Origin: Candidatus Nanopelagicales bacterium
GTDB lineage: Bacteria > Actinomycetota > Actinomycetes > S36-B12
DNA: 37,188 nt
Direction of reading: 5' to 3'
Assembly (NCBI GenBank): GCA_028825115.1
Contig: JAPKAV010000002.1
Coordinates: 1 to 37,188 of the forward strand
In this document: in pieces, positions 19,951 to 26,466 of the stretch
How positions within the stretch are numbered: the first letter of the stretch is position 1
How the letters are laid out: each line of letters starts with the position of its first letter
Notes under the pieces: generated by a model
The model's input: only the letters and a program-made list of their open reading frames with translations
What the model was told of the DNA's origin: nothing
The model's database searches: none
Made by a program: the position numbers and the translations under genes

Positions 19951-20098
19951 ATGCATCGACGTCAGATCATCACAAAAGGTCACTCGGCTTAATGTTGCCG
20001 CAAACGCCCATGCAGCCAACACGTTATCGATTGACGAAGCAATCAAGTTGCTTGAATTAGATAAGGCCAAAAACCACAACCAAGCACGGAGGTACTGA
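19931..20098 (+). pseudogene. Possible C-terminal remnant of a truncated gene
   Basis: An open frame without any start codon runs from 19931 to TGA 20096-20098. It ends in a protein-like amphipathic helix (T-L-S-I-D-E-A-I-K-L-L-E-L-D-K-A-K). The stop overlaps the ATG of the next small gene by one base (TGATG), a coupling arrangement normally seen between intact neighbouring genes. The 5' end lies inside direct repeat A, suggesting the gene was cut off at that junction. I do not recognise the family. Confidence 0.35.
20088..20092 (+). promoter_or_regulatory. Strong ribosome binding site GGAGG for the 54-residue gene
   Basis: GGAGG lies five bases before the ATG at 20098. It is among the best Shine-Dalgarno matches in the window and is the main reason for calling the following short frame a gene. 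Confidence 0.65.
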
Positions 20099-20262
20099 TG
20101 TCGAAATTAAATAACAAAGCTAATGAGCATCAACGTAAAGTCCTTGCACAGATGAAGGCTTCGTCAGAATTGCAGGCAAAGCTGGCTGCACTTGATAGCG
20201 AATTGAAGGTTATTGCAGTGGAGCACTTCACCGAAATGTTGAATATCCCCAAACTTTCCTAA
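20098..20262 (+). CDS. Small orphan protein, 54 residues
   Basis: The product begins M-S-K-L-N-N-K-A and is predicted to be mostly alpha-helical, with charged and hydrophobic residues alternating as in a coiled coil (L-Q-A-K-L-A-A-L-D-S-E-L-K). No signal peptide, membrane span or cysteine is present. The start is supported by GGAGG five bases upstream and by a TGATG overlap with an upstream frame. I do not recognise the protein. Its position inside the repeat-bounded island suggests a plasmid or phage origin. The base composition is more A-rich than the housekeeping neighbours. Confidence 0.55.
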   Translation: MSKLNNKANEHQRKVLAQMKASSELQAKLAALDSELKVIAVEHFTEMLNIPKLS

Positions 20263-20372
20263 GACACAATGCTGATGCCTTCACCCACGACTACGTGTAG
20301 GCGCGTCGGTGAAAGCCTATGTAGCAATGGGCTTGCGCTGAGCTCTCCACTCGTACCAGACGATGCGTCTCA

Positions 20373-20695
20373 CCGGAGGGTCATCTTGTTGGATCCTTTG
20401 GTGAGATCCATGCCAAAAACGTTCTTGGGTTCACTCTGGAGGAAGTTTCAAACGCGGGTTATGACGCTGTTGATAATTGGAGACGGAGAGTGGAAGTCAA
20501 ATCCACAACGCGATCCTCAATTTCGTTGTCTGCCTCCGGAACGTAAGCGGAGCGGCTGATCGTGGTCAAACTTGATGCTTCCACAGGTGCACTGGAACCC
20601 TCTATGACGGTGTCGCAGCGCAAGTTTGGGATCTGGCGGGTAAGCCCGGGAAGAATGGCCAGAAGAGTATTGCACTTAGCAAATTACCTATTTGA
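20373..20695 (+). pseudogene. Broken DUF6998/PDDEXK-like nuclease-family gene
   Basis: Joined across one stop and one frameshift, this region reads as a single protein: S-P-E-G-H-L-V-G-S-F-G-E-I near the start, G-Y-D-A-V-D, then V-E-V-K-S-T-T, then L-I-V-V-K-L-D, L-Y-D-G and finally K-N-G-Q-K-S-I-A-L-S-K-L before TGA 20693-20695. This order (G-E-I, G-Y-D-A, V-x-V-K, L-I-V-x-K-L, K-N-G-Q) matches small PDDEXK-fold proteins that I remember as DUF6998 or similar. The E-x-K would be the nuclease core. An in-frame TAA sits at 20544-20546, and the frame changes near 20600, so no full product is made. Other frameshifts may hide more of the gene upstream (about 20300-20370). Confidence 0.6.
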
Positions 20696-20808
20696 GTAAC
20701 CATCAATTAATCTGTCTTGGCTATCTGTTACCGATAACTGCGCTTATACGCGTACCTCAAATGGGTATGTGATGCGCTCGGGGTGAGCTCGCCAAGTGGG
20801 GGGGGGTG

Positions 20809-20845
20809 ACCCCATTCCTCCCCCGACGTGTGGGCCCTACGCGCC
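20809..20845. repeat. 35-base imperfect direct repeat, copy 1
   Basis: Aligns with 21743-21777: 30 of 35 columns identical, plus a two-base gap, sharing the 10-base core TCCCCCGACG and the GGGCCC that follows. It contains the stop codon of the zinc-ribbon gene. A run of nine G (20798-20806) precedes it. Confidence 0.6.
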
Positions 20846-21139
20846 CGGCGGCATATCGCGGGTTTCGGAATTGTTTTTTTCGTTGACGGCCTTAATCGCC
20901 TCACGAGTTTCTACCACCCATCTCGCCCGGTCAGCCTTGTCCCTCTCGCGAGTATCGGCTGCCCATTTCGCTTGTCGAGCCCTCTCCTTCTCTGCGGCCT
21001 GAGCACCCCACATCGCTGAGGCGTCCATCTGGCATTTCTTGCAGAACGGCTGTAACCCACCCGGCTTCGCCGCATTTTTATTGTAATCATCTGGACTCTT
21101 GTGTCCCCCACATTTGCGACATTGTTTACTGGTATTCAT
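20837..21139 (-). CDS. Zinc-ribbon protein resembling the N-terminus of phage HNH endonucleases
   Basis: The 100-residue product has two C-x-x-C pairs: C-R-K-C at about 8-11 and C-K-K-C at about 33-36. They are separated by a K-S-P-D-D-Y-N-K-N-A-A-K-P-G-G-L-Q-type spacer. This matches the zinc-binding head seen in front of many actinophage HNH nucleases. The rest (about 45-95) is a charged helix rich in Arg, Lys, Glu and Ala, with no H-N-H motif, so the nuclease half is missing or was never present. The ATG is six bases after a TAATAT box with a TTGAAT element 18 bases further up, indicating leaderless expression. It may bind DNA or RNA; no specific role can be given. Confidence 0.6.
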   Translation of the reverse strand: MNTSKQCRKCGGHKSPDDYNKNAAKPGGLQPFCKKCQMDASAMWGAQAAEKERARQAKWAADTRERDKADRARWVVETREAIKAVNEKNNSETRDMPPGA

Positions 21140-21145
21140 GTGTTC

Positions 21146-21175
21146 ATATTAAGGCGATTGAGATTTGTAATTCAA
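21146..21175 (-). promoter_or_regulatory. Promoter of the zinc-ribbon gene (TTGAAT, 18 bases, TAATAT)
   Basis: On the minus strand a TTGAAT -35-like element and a TAATAT -10 box are separated by 18 bases, and the -10 ends six bases before the ATG at 21139. It is one of only two places in the window where I can see both promoter elements. Confidence 0.55.
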
Positions 21176-21742
21176 GAAGGTAGCAACATAATTTTTTCCC
21201 GATTTGTCCCTCGCACGAAATAGCAGCGGGGTGGATAATCAACTCAGGAGGGCGGTTTTTGTGTTTGCCCCGCGTTGCCCAGTGGCTGTGTCGTGTGGTG
21301 TTGCCACAAGGTGTGATCCTCGCTGTTGTTGCTGTAATGGTGTTGTCGCGGTGGTCGCGCACGCTCTCAGTGTCGCTGTGCATGACCACTGGTGTAGCAT
21401 TTTGTGTGGTGCGAATGGTCCACACCGGCATACCATCACTTGGGTCGGTGTGTGAGTAAAGGGCTTCCACGGTTCACCCACACTTGACTCGGTGTGGCAC
21501 GTAAAGACGGTGCTGAGTGTTCTGCGTTACCTCCCCGTATAGGTGTGTGGCGCAGATTTCTCAGATCTCTATTGGGGTTAACGTTGTGCCCCAGTCCTAC
21601 CAATTGTCACCATAACCCGAACCCACACGTCATCTCGAACGCGCACACGGCAACGCTGCTGCTATTAATTGTTGCGGCGCTATTGTGTGTGGCGCGCAAC
21701 TATTGTGACAAAAGTACTGACAAGCACGCAAGGGTGGGGATC
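21176..21742. other. Stretch with no recognisable gene
   Basis: Open frames exist on both strands, including about 130 codons on + ending at 21889 and about 108 codons on - ending at 21144, but their translations are His/Thr/Arg-rich with no domain pattern. The sequence is unusually rich in GTGTG and CACAC words. A 16-base element (CACTTGRSTCGGTGTG) occurs at 21437-21452 and 21481-21496. Otherwise I see nothing functional. Confidence 0.5.
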
Positions 21743-21777
21743 ACCCGACTCATCCCCCGACGTTCGGGCCCCGCGCC
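21743..21777. repeat. 35-base imperfect direct repeat, copy 2
   Basis: Partner of 20809-20845. It lies 30 bases beyond the stop of the minus-strand 63-residue frame that ends at 21808, so both minus-strand frames in the island have a copy at or near their 3' end. Confidence 0.55.
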
Positions 21778-21807
21778 TAAGTCCTACGCAGATCCCCAGC
21801 GCAGCCC

Positions 21808-21999
21808 CTACCCTGTCAACTGCGGAGCCGTTGGTCGCGAGAGACCGCCAGAGACCCTGATATTCGGGACGCTTGCCGGATCGGCCTGAGTATCCAAATC
21901 AACAAACCATTTGACCTGCTCGCCCTTGCCATCGGGGTAACGTCGGATTTCAGCTTTCTGTGACGCAATGCGGGCCGCCTCGTCGAACGGGTTATTCAC
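21808..21999 (-). CDS. Uncertain small protein, about 63 residues
   Basis: The frame starts at a GTG and reads N-N-P-F-D-E-A-A-R-I-A, then a basic-hydrophilic stretch (R-R-Y-P-D-G-K-G-E-Q-V-K-W-F-V-D-L). This looks more protein-like than the surrounding frames. No ribosome site or clear -10 box supports the start, and its first 13 codons lie inside repeat B on the opposite strand to the aroE-derived sequence. It could be a genuine small gene of the island, a remnant, or chance. I do not recognise it. Confidence 0.3.
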   Translation of the reverse strand: MNNPFDEAARIASQKAEIRRYPDGKGEQVKWFVDLDTQADPASVPNIRVSGGLSRPTAPQLTG

Positions 22000-22039
22000 A
22001 ACCGAATATCGACTCTTGAATAGTTGGGCGAGCGCAAAC
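21962..22039. repeat. 78-base direct repeat, copy B (aroE-like 3' end and peptidase start)
   Basis: Partner of 19873-19950. Read in the aroE frame it gives D-A-M-R-A-A-S-S-N-G-L, matching the AroE C-terminus E-A-M-R-A-A-L-T-N-G-L, but the stop is replaced by GAA. Its right-hand end contains the TTG start and first codons (G-E-R-K) of the peptidase gene. Confidence 0.85.
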
Positions 22040-22548
22040 AGAATCCTGGTATCGACATCGAGGGACAAAACGCTCTCACTGACCTTGCCCATTTCGCCAC
22101 CTGGTCGTTGTTCGTCGTGACAGCAATCGTGCTTTCACGTGTCGACTTTAGAGAGCATCGACTTCCCAACACCGTAGTCGCGAGCGCGTATCTCGGCGGC
22201 CTACTTGGGTTTACCATCGTCGCCTTCTCCCGAGGTGATTTCACATTACTCACCAACGCGGCTTGTGGGTCAGCGATCGCTGTCGTTGGGTATCTCACGA
22301 TTTATCTTCTCGGTGGAATAGGAATGGGCGATGTGAAGTACGCCGGTGTGATCGGACTGTATTTGGGCTCCCTTGGTTGGACGTATCTTTATCTCCGCTC
22401 GCTGATTTCGTTCGTTGGTGCCGCTCTGTGGGCCCTGCCCCTGATAGCGAGCAAGCGGGAAAACCACAGTGTGCCCTTCGGACCATTCATGGCCCTTGGG
22501 GTACTTGCATCCGGATGTATTGCAATGGGTGTGACGGCGGGTGCCTAG
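22024..22548 (+). CDS. Prepilin peptidase-like A24-family membrane protein
   Basis: The 174-residue protein is an integral membrane aspartic peptidase of the A24 family, which processes type IV prepilin-like leader peptides. Several spans are visible, at about 25-40, 50-70, 80-98, 105-120, 125-145 and 155-174. The two catalytic aspartates are in V-D-F-R-E-H-R-L-P-N near 41-50 and G-M-G-D-V-K near 102-107, both conserved motifs. The cytoplasmic methylase domain of full PilD is absent, as in short forms (CpaA/TadV type). The only available start is TTG at 22024, directly after an in-frame TAG and inside repeat B, so the true N-terminus is uncertain. No pilin gene is nearby. aroC follows after 23 bases. 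Confidence 0.8.
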   Translation: MGERKQNPGIDIEGQNALTDLAHFATWSLFVVTAIVLSRVDFREHRLPNTVVASAYLGGLLGFTIVAFSRGDFTLLTNAACGSAIAVVGYLTIYLLGGIGMGDVKYAGVIGLYLGSLGWTYLYLRSLISFVGAALWALPLIASKRENHSVPFGPFMALGVLASGCIAMGVTAGA

Positions 22549-22571
22549 GCCGCATCTGACAGTATTAGGTC

Positions 22572-23774
22572 ATGGTGTCGCGACTTCGTTGGTTAACCGC
22601 TGGGGAATCTCACGGACCGGCTCTTACCGCCATTATTGAGGGTCTGCCGGCGTCATTTCACATCACTACAGCCGACCTAGACCGCGATCTCGCCCGCCGG
22701 CGGCTTGGTACCGGCCGTGGTGCTCGGATGAAATTTGAGAAAGATGAAGTGAAACTGTTGGGGGGTGTACGACACGGGCTCACAATGGGGGGACCCATAG
22801 CGATAGAAATTGGTAACACCGAATGGCCAAAGTGGGAAGTGGTAATGAATCCGGATCCTGTTGATCAACAGGAGCTCGAAGGCGTTGCGCGAAACGCACC
22901 GTTGACCCGGCCAAGGCCCGGCCATGCGGACTTAGCCGGGATGCAGAAGTTTGATTTCTCCGAAGCGCGACCGATCTTGGAGCGCGCAAGTGCTCGCGAG
23001 ACCGCCGCTCGGGTAGCTCTGGGAGCAGTTGCGCGCGCCTTTCTCAAACAGGCCGCTGGCATCAACCTTGTGAGTCATGTCGTGCGAATTGGATCGGTGA
23101 CCTACACCGGTCCCACTCCTACGCCGGAGGACGCCGCACTCATCGATGCCAGCCCGGTGAGGTGTTGTGATGCCGAGGTGAGTTCATTAATGGAGAAAGA
23201 AATTGGTGCAGCTCACAGCGACGGTGACACTTTGGGTGGTGTAGTCGAGGTGGTTGCCATGGGTCTTCCACCGGGATTAGGTAGCTACACGCACTGGGAT
23301 CGCAGGCTTGATTCTGCTTTGGCTGCGGCCCTGATGGGAATCCAAGCAATAAAGGGTGTTGAAGTCGGGGACGGTTTCGATTTGGCGGGGATTCGCGGAT
23401 CTCTGGCACAAGATGAGATATTTGGCAACGGTGACCAAGTTCGTCGCAGTACTGGGAAATCTGGTGGAACTGAAGGCGGCATGAGCACCGGCGAATTGTT
23501 GCGGGTGCGTGCCGCAATGAAACCCATCTCGACGATTCCTAAGGCCCTACAAACAATTGACACGGTCACGGGGGATGCGGCGGTGGCCATAAATCAAAGG
23601 TCTGATGTGTGTGCGGTACCGGCAGCCGGGGTAGTCGCCGAGGCGATGGTCGCTTTAGTGCTCGCTGAGGCCATCTTGGACAAGTTCGGCGGAGACTCGT
23701 TGTCGGAGTGCCAGCGAAATATTCACAGTTACTTGGAAAATCTCGCAATTAAGATAGCGCCCCCGGCGTCGTAG
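22572..23774 (+). CDS. aroC: Chorismate synthase
   Basis: AroC converts 5-enolpyruvylshikimate 3-phosphate to chorismate using reduced FMN, the last shikimate step. The protein has 400 residues. Signature 1 GESHGPAL is at 11-18, and the flavin/phosphate-binding R-R-L-G-T-G-R-G is near 43-50. The conserved R-P-G-H-A-D and [20 protein letters not shown] block is near 115-150. The C-terminal [17 protein letters not shown] is near 294-311. It starts the block aroC-aroK-aroB-aroQ; aroK begins six bases after the stop. Confidence 0.97.
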   Translation: MVSRLRWLTAGESHGPALTAIIEGLPASFHITTADLDRDLARRRLGTGRGARMKFEKDEVKLLGGVRHGLTMGGPIAIEIGNTEWPKWEVVMNPDPVDQQELEGVARNAPLTRPRPGHADLAGMQKFDFSEARPILERASARETAARVALGAVARAFLKQAAGINLVSHVVRIGSVTYTGPTPTPEDAALIDASPVRCCDAEVSSLMEKEIGAAHSDGDTLGGVVEVVAMGLPPGLGSYTHWDRRLDSALAAALMGIQAIKGVEVGDGFDLAGIRGSLAQDEIFGNGDQVRRSTGKSGGTEGGMSTGELLRVRAAMKPISTIPKALQTIDTVTGDAAVAINQRSDVCAVPAAGVVAEAMVALVLAEAILDKFGGDSLSECQRNIHSYLENLAIKIAPPAS

Positions 23775-23780
23775 GTTCTC

Positions 23781-24299
23781 ATGACTCCGCGGGCAATCCT
23801 TATTGGCGCACCTGGTGCAGGAAAGACCACGGTGGGCGAGTTACTCGGGCAGGTCATAGGTTGCGCTTTCGTGGACTCGGATCAATTGGTTGAAGTGAAA
23901 CATGGTGTGCCTGTTCCTGATATTTTCGTAAACCATGGCGAGGCCACGTTCCGAGATTGGGAACACGCGGTAATAACGGATGCCCTTATAGGTTTCGACG
24001 GAATTCTATCCTTGGGAGGTGGGTCAGTCATGGATTTGGACACCGCGAGGCAATTGCGGGAAAGCAGATCACCAATATTTTGGTTAGAAGTAAGTAGTTC
24101 TGTGGCGTTTCGTCGGGCGGGTCTATCGGCCCCGAGGCCTCTGTTAATCGGGAACGTGCGGGCAAACTTGGTTGCCTTGCTCGAAACACGCACCCCGACC
24201 TATGAAAGCTTGGCCACATCGCGTATCGACGTAAATTCTCTGGATCAGTATGAGATTGCCCGTCAGATCGCTGACCAGCTCCGAGGTGGTGCGCTATGA
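23781..24299 (+). CDS. aroK: Shikimate kinase
   Basis: AroK phosphorylates shikimate at O3 with ATP. The product has 172 residues. The P-loop GAPGAGKTT is at 9-17. Shikimate-binding Asp34 lies in F-V-D-S-D and Arg58 in T-F-R-D-W-E. The G-G-G-S-V motif is near 80, and the lid-region A-P-R-P-L-L near 117. The ATG lies six bases after aroC. The last codons overlap aroB (ATGA), so expression is coupled. Confidence 0.95.
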   Translation: MTPRAILIGAPGAGKTTVGELLGQVIGCAFVDSDQLVEVKHGVPVPDIFVNHGEATFRDWEHAVITDALIGFDGILSLGGGSVMDLDTARQLRESRSPIFWLEVSSSVAFRRAGLSAPRPLLIGNVRANLVALLETRTPTYESLATSRIDVNSLDQYEIARQIADQLRGGAL

Positions 24300-25372
24300 A
24301 GCGTATCCACGTCGAGGCTGAACGCCGATACCAAATATTGATCGGGCGTGGGCTCGTCGATGAACTAGAGGAAGCAGTTTCGGGCGCGGCCAAGGTAGCG
24401 CTCATTTATCCGAATTCAGTACGAGTAAAGGCCGAGGTTCTGCAAAAGTCGTTGGAAGACTCCGGAAAGCAGGCAATTCTGATCGAGATACCGGATGCTG
24501 AAAACGCCAAAACTACAGCAGTGTTGGAACACTGTTGGAGTGTTTTAGGTTCGTCAGGTTTTACGCGTTCGGACATGATCATTGGTGTGGGCGGGGGAGC
24601 GACAACCGACTTGTCGGGTTTTGTGGCGTCAACTTGGTTGCGAGGAATTCCATGGATCGCTGTCCCTACGACATTACTTGGAATGGTGGATGCTGGCGTT
24701 GGTGGAAAGACCGGAATCAACACCGGGGCTGGAAAAAATCTGGTCGGCGCATTCCATAGTCCGAGTCTGGTCGTGATAGATGTCAATATGTTGGCGTCTT
24801 TACCCGAGATTGAACTGCGCTCTGGGCTCGTGGAGGTGGCCAAAGTAGGGCTAACCAGTGACCCGTCAATACTAAGAACGATTATGACCGAGCGAGAAAA
24901 CTCATTTGATCCGAACAATGAAGTCGTCACCTCTCTGATTGAGCGAGCGATTGCGGTCAAGGCGTTCGTGGTCTCTCATGACTTCACTGAACAGGGTGGT
25001 CCGAATTTAGGTCGGGAAGTACTCAACTACGGACACACCTTCGGACACGCGGTGGAAAGGCGCGAGAACTACCTTTGGCGTCATGGAGCTGCAGTATCGG
25101 TCGGCATCATGTTTGTGGCCGAGTTAGCTCAGATCACCGGAAGACTCTCCGAAGAGGATCTGCAGGTCCACCGCGATGTGCTTGGGATAATCGGTCTGCC
25201 GACGACTTATCCCGCCGGACACTGGGAGGGATTACTCGCCACAATGAAGATTGATAAGAAATCGCGTGGCGATTTACTGAGATTCGTCGTCCTGGACGGA
25301 ATTGGAAAACCAGGAATCTGTGAAGGCCCCGATCCGGCGCATCTTTTCTCTGCTTATAGCAACCTGTCCTAG
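24296..25372 (+). CDS. aroB: 3-dehydroquinate synthase
   Basis: AroB closes the ring of DAHP to give 3-dehydroquinate, using NAD and a divalent metal. The 358-residue protein shows GGGATTDL at 99-106 (NAD binding) and DAGVGGKTG at 132-140, the family fingerprint. G-A-G-K-N-L-V-G-A-F is near 144-153. Metal ligands are in the S-G-L-V-E-V-A-K helix near 180 and N-Y-G-H-T-F-G-H near 241-248. The ATG overlaps the aroK stop. The gap to aroQ is 34 bases and contains the aroQ -10 box. Confidence 0.96.
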   Translation: MKRIHVEAERRYQILIGRGLVDELEEAVSGAAKVALIYPNSVRVKAEVLQKSLEDSGKQAILIEIPDAENAKTTAVLEHCWSVLGSSGFTRSDMIIGVGGGATTDLSGFVASTWLRGIPWIAVPTTLLGMVDAGVGGKTGINTGAGKNLVGAFHSPSLVVIDVNMLASLPEIELRSGLVEVAKVGLTSDPSILRTIMTERENSFDPNNEVVTSLIERAIAVKAFVVSHDFTEQGGPNLGREVLNYGHTFGHAVERRENYLWRHGAAVSVGIMFVAELAQITGRLSEEDLQVHRDVLGIIGLPTTYPAGHWEGLLATMKIDKKSRGDLLRFVVLDGIGKPGICEGPDPAHLFSAYSNLS

Positions 25373-25394
25373 TACAAGGAGCCGTTAGATTTAC

Positions 25395-25400
25395 TAGGCT
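25395..25400 (+). promoter_or_regulatory. -10 box (TAGGCT) of a leaderless aroQ transcript
   Basis: TAGGCT ends six bases before the ATG at 25407, with no ribosome site between. This suggests aroQ can be transcribed separately from aroCKB. Confidence 0.55.
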
Positions 25401-25406
25401 GACCAT

Positions 25407-25853
25407 ATGTCGCACATGGTTCTAGTCATCAACGGTCCAAATCTGAATCGTCTGGGCTCTCGGGAACCCGAAATTTACGGAAGTGTCAGTTACGCCGATC
25501 TTGTGCGCACTGTAGAAGAAGGGGCGGCCACAATGGGATTGACCGTTGAGCTGCGTCAGAGCGATAGCGAAAGTGAAATAATTGGCTGGCTGCATGAAGC
25601 GGCCGATTCACAGTTGCCCGTGGTTATGAACCCGGCTGCATTTACCCATTACTCGTATGCCATCGCTGATGCGTGTGCGATGCTGGTGGCACCCTTAATT
25701 GAAGTTCACATCAGTAATCCGGGTGCCCGAGAAGAATTTCGCCACCATTCAGTTGTCACCCCGTCGGCGACTGGGGTAATCGCAGGTTTCGGACTCGACT
25801 CCTACCTATTAGCTCTGCAAGCGATGTCGCGACTACTGTTGCCTAAGGCTTAG
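25407..25853 (+). CDS. aroQ: Type II 3-dehydroquinate dehydratase
   Basis: AroQ removes water from 3-dehydroquinate to give 3-dehydroshikimate, by the anti-elimination mechanism of the dodecameric type II enzyme. The 148-residue length fits. The N-terminal N-G-P-N-L-N-R-L-G at 10-17, flexible-loop Arg19 and catalytic Tyr24 are present. The substrate-binding N-P-A-A-F-T-H is at 75-81, catalytic His101 is in E-V-H-I-S-N, and Arg112 is in E-E-F-R-H. Both Met1 and Met4 are possible starts; Met1 fits the -10 spacing. With aroE, aroC, aroK and aroB in this window, only DAHP synthase and aroA are missing for the full pathway. Confidence 0.95.
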   Translation: MSHMVLVINGPNLNRLGSREPEIYGSVSYADLVRTVEEGAATMGLTVELRQSDSESEIIGWLHEAADSQLPVVMNPAAFTHYSYAIADACAMLVAPLIEVHISNPGAREEFRHHSVVTPSATGVIAGFGLDSYLLALQAMSRLLLPKA

Positions 25854-25902
25854 ATTGAGCGCGGTAGCTACAGGGTTGCCGATCTAGAGATAGGGCACTG
25901 CG

Positions 25903-26466
25903 GTGGCAACCAGTAATGATTTGAAAAATGGCATAGTGCTCAGTATCGACGGGCAGTTGTGGACTGTCATTGACTTCCAGCATGTTAAACCGGGTAAGGG
26001 TGGTGCTTTTGTCCGGAGCAAGTTAAAAAACGTGCTGAGTGGAAAGGTTGTTGACCGTACATTTAACGCTGGAGCAAAAGTGGAGACCGCATCTGTGGAT
26101 CGCAGGGACATGCAGTACCTGTACCGCGATGGTGACGACTGGATATTTATGGACAACATCTCATTTGAGCAATTCCCCGTTCCTGACGCTGTAGTGGGGG
26201 AAAGTTCACGCTATTTGCTGGAAAATCAAACCGCTCAGGTGGCGATGTATGAAGGCAATCCCATCATTTTGGAACTGCCGGCGTCGGTGGAAATGATGCT
26301 TACCTACACCGAGCCAGGACTTCAGGGTGACCGTTCAAGCGGTGGCACTAAGCCGGCAACCTTGGAAACCGGCGCCGAGATTCACGTTCCACTGTTCATA
26401 GATTCAGAAACGAAGGTGAAGGTTGATACGCGAGATGGTTCATATCTTGGACGAGTGAACGACTAA
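25903..26466 (+). CDS. efp: Translation elongation factor EF-P
   Basis: EF-P binds the ribosome between P and E sites and relieves stalling at consecutive prolines. The protein has 187 residues with the KOW-like N-domain and two OB domains. The loop that reaches the peptidyl-transferase centre reads K-P-G-K-G-G-A-F, with Lys32 at the tip. I cannot tell whether it is modified; no modification gene is in this window. The GTG start is where the family N-terminus ([10 protein letters not shown]) begins. TAGGGC six bases before it is one base short of the TAnnnT consensus. TAATG overlap with nusB. Confidence 0.96.
   Translation: MATSNDLKNGIVLSIDGQLWTVIDFQHVKPGKGGAFVRSKLKNVLSGKVVDRTFNAGAKVETASVDRRDMQYLYRDGDDWIFMDNISFEQFPVPDAVVGESSRYLLENQTAQVAMYEGNPIILELPASVEMMLTYTEPGLQGDRSSGGTKPATLETGAEIHVPLFIDSETKVKVDTRDGSYLGRVND

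Larger units (their letters stand above)
19951..21961. mobile_element. Putative decayed genomic island between the 78-base repeats
   Basis: Just over 2 kb separates the two copies of a 78-base repeat, in a place where actinobacterial genomes usually have aroE followed closely by the peptidase and aroC. Inside are an orphan 54-residue gene, a frameshifted nuclease-like gene, a zinc-ribbon gene of phage type on the opposite strand, a 35-base secondary direct repeat, and long stretches with no plausible coding. The flanking repeats could be attachment sites or products of recombination between related aroE junctions. I see no integrase or transposase, so the element would be dead or trimmed. The whole interpretation is inference from the repeats and gene content. 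Confidence 0.5.

Noticed and set aside
20269-20559. 96-codon + strand frame in the island
   Set aside because: Its translation is Arg/Ser/Pro-rich and domain-free. The overlapping frame at 20373-20546 carries the recognisable nuclease-family motifs, so this is a shadow of a pseudogene.
20798-20806. Run of nine G, possible phase-variable tract
   Set aside because: It lies downstream of the zinc-ribbon stop and upstream of no convincing gene, so length change would have no evident effect; it may also be a sequencing weak point.
21144-21470. 108-codon - strand frame upstream of the zinc-ribbon gene
   Set aside because: It is His/Thr/Arg-rich, its 3' end covers the zinc-ribbon promoter, and no start signal is seen. 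Treated as chance.
21494-21889. 131-codon + strand frame in the island
   Set aside because: Composition is mixed with no family pattern, and it has no ribosome site or -10 box at its start. Treated as chance.
19918-22023. CRISPR array, integrase or transposase in the island
   Set aside because: I looked for regularly spaced repeats and for recombinase motifs in all frames and saw neither.
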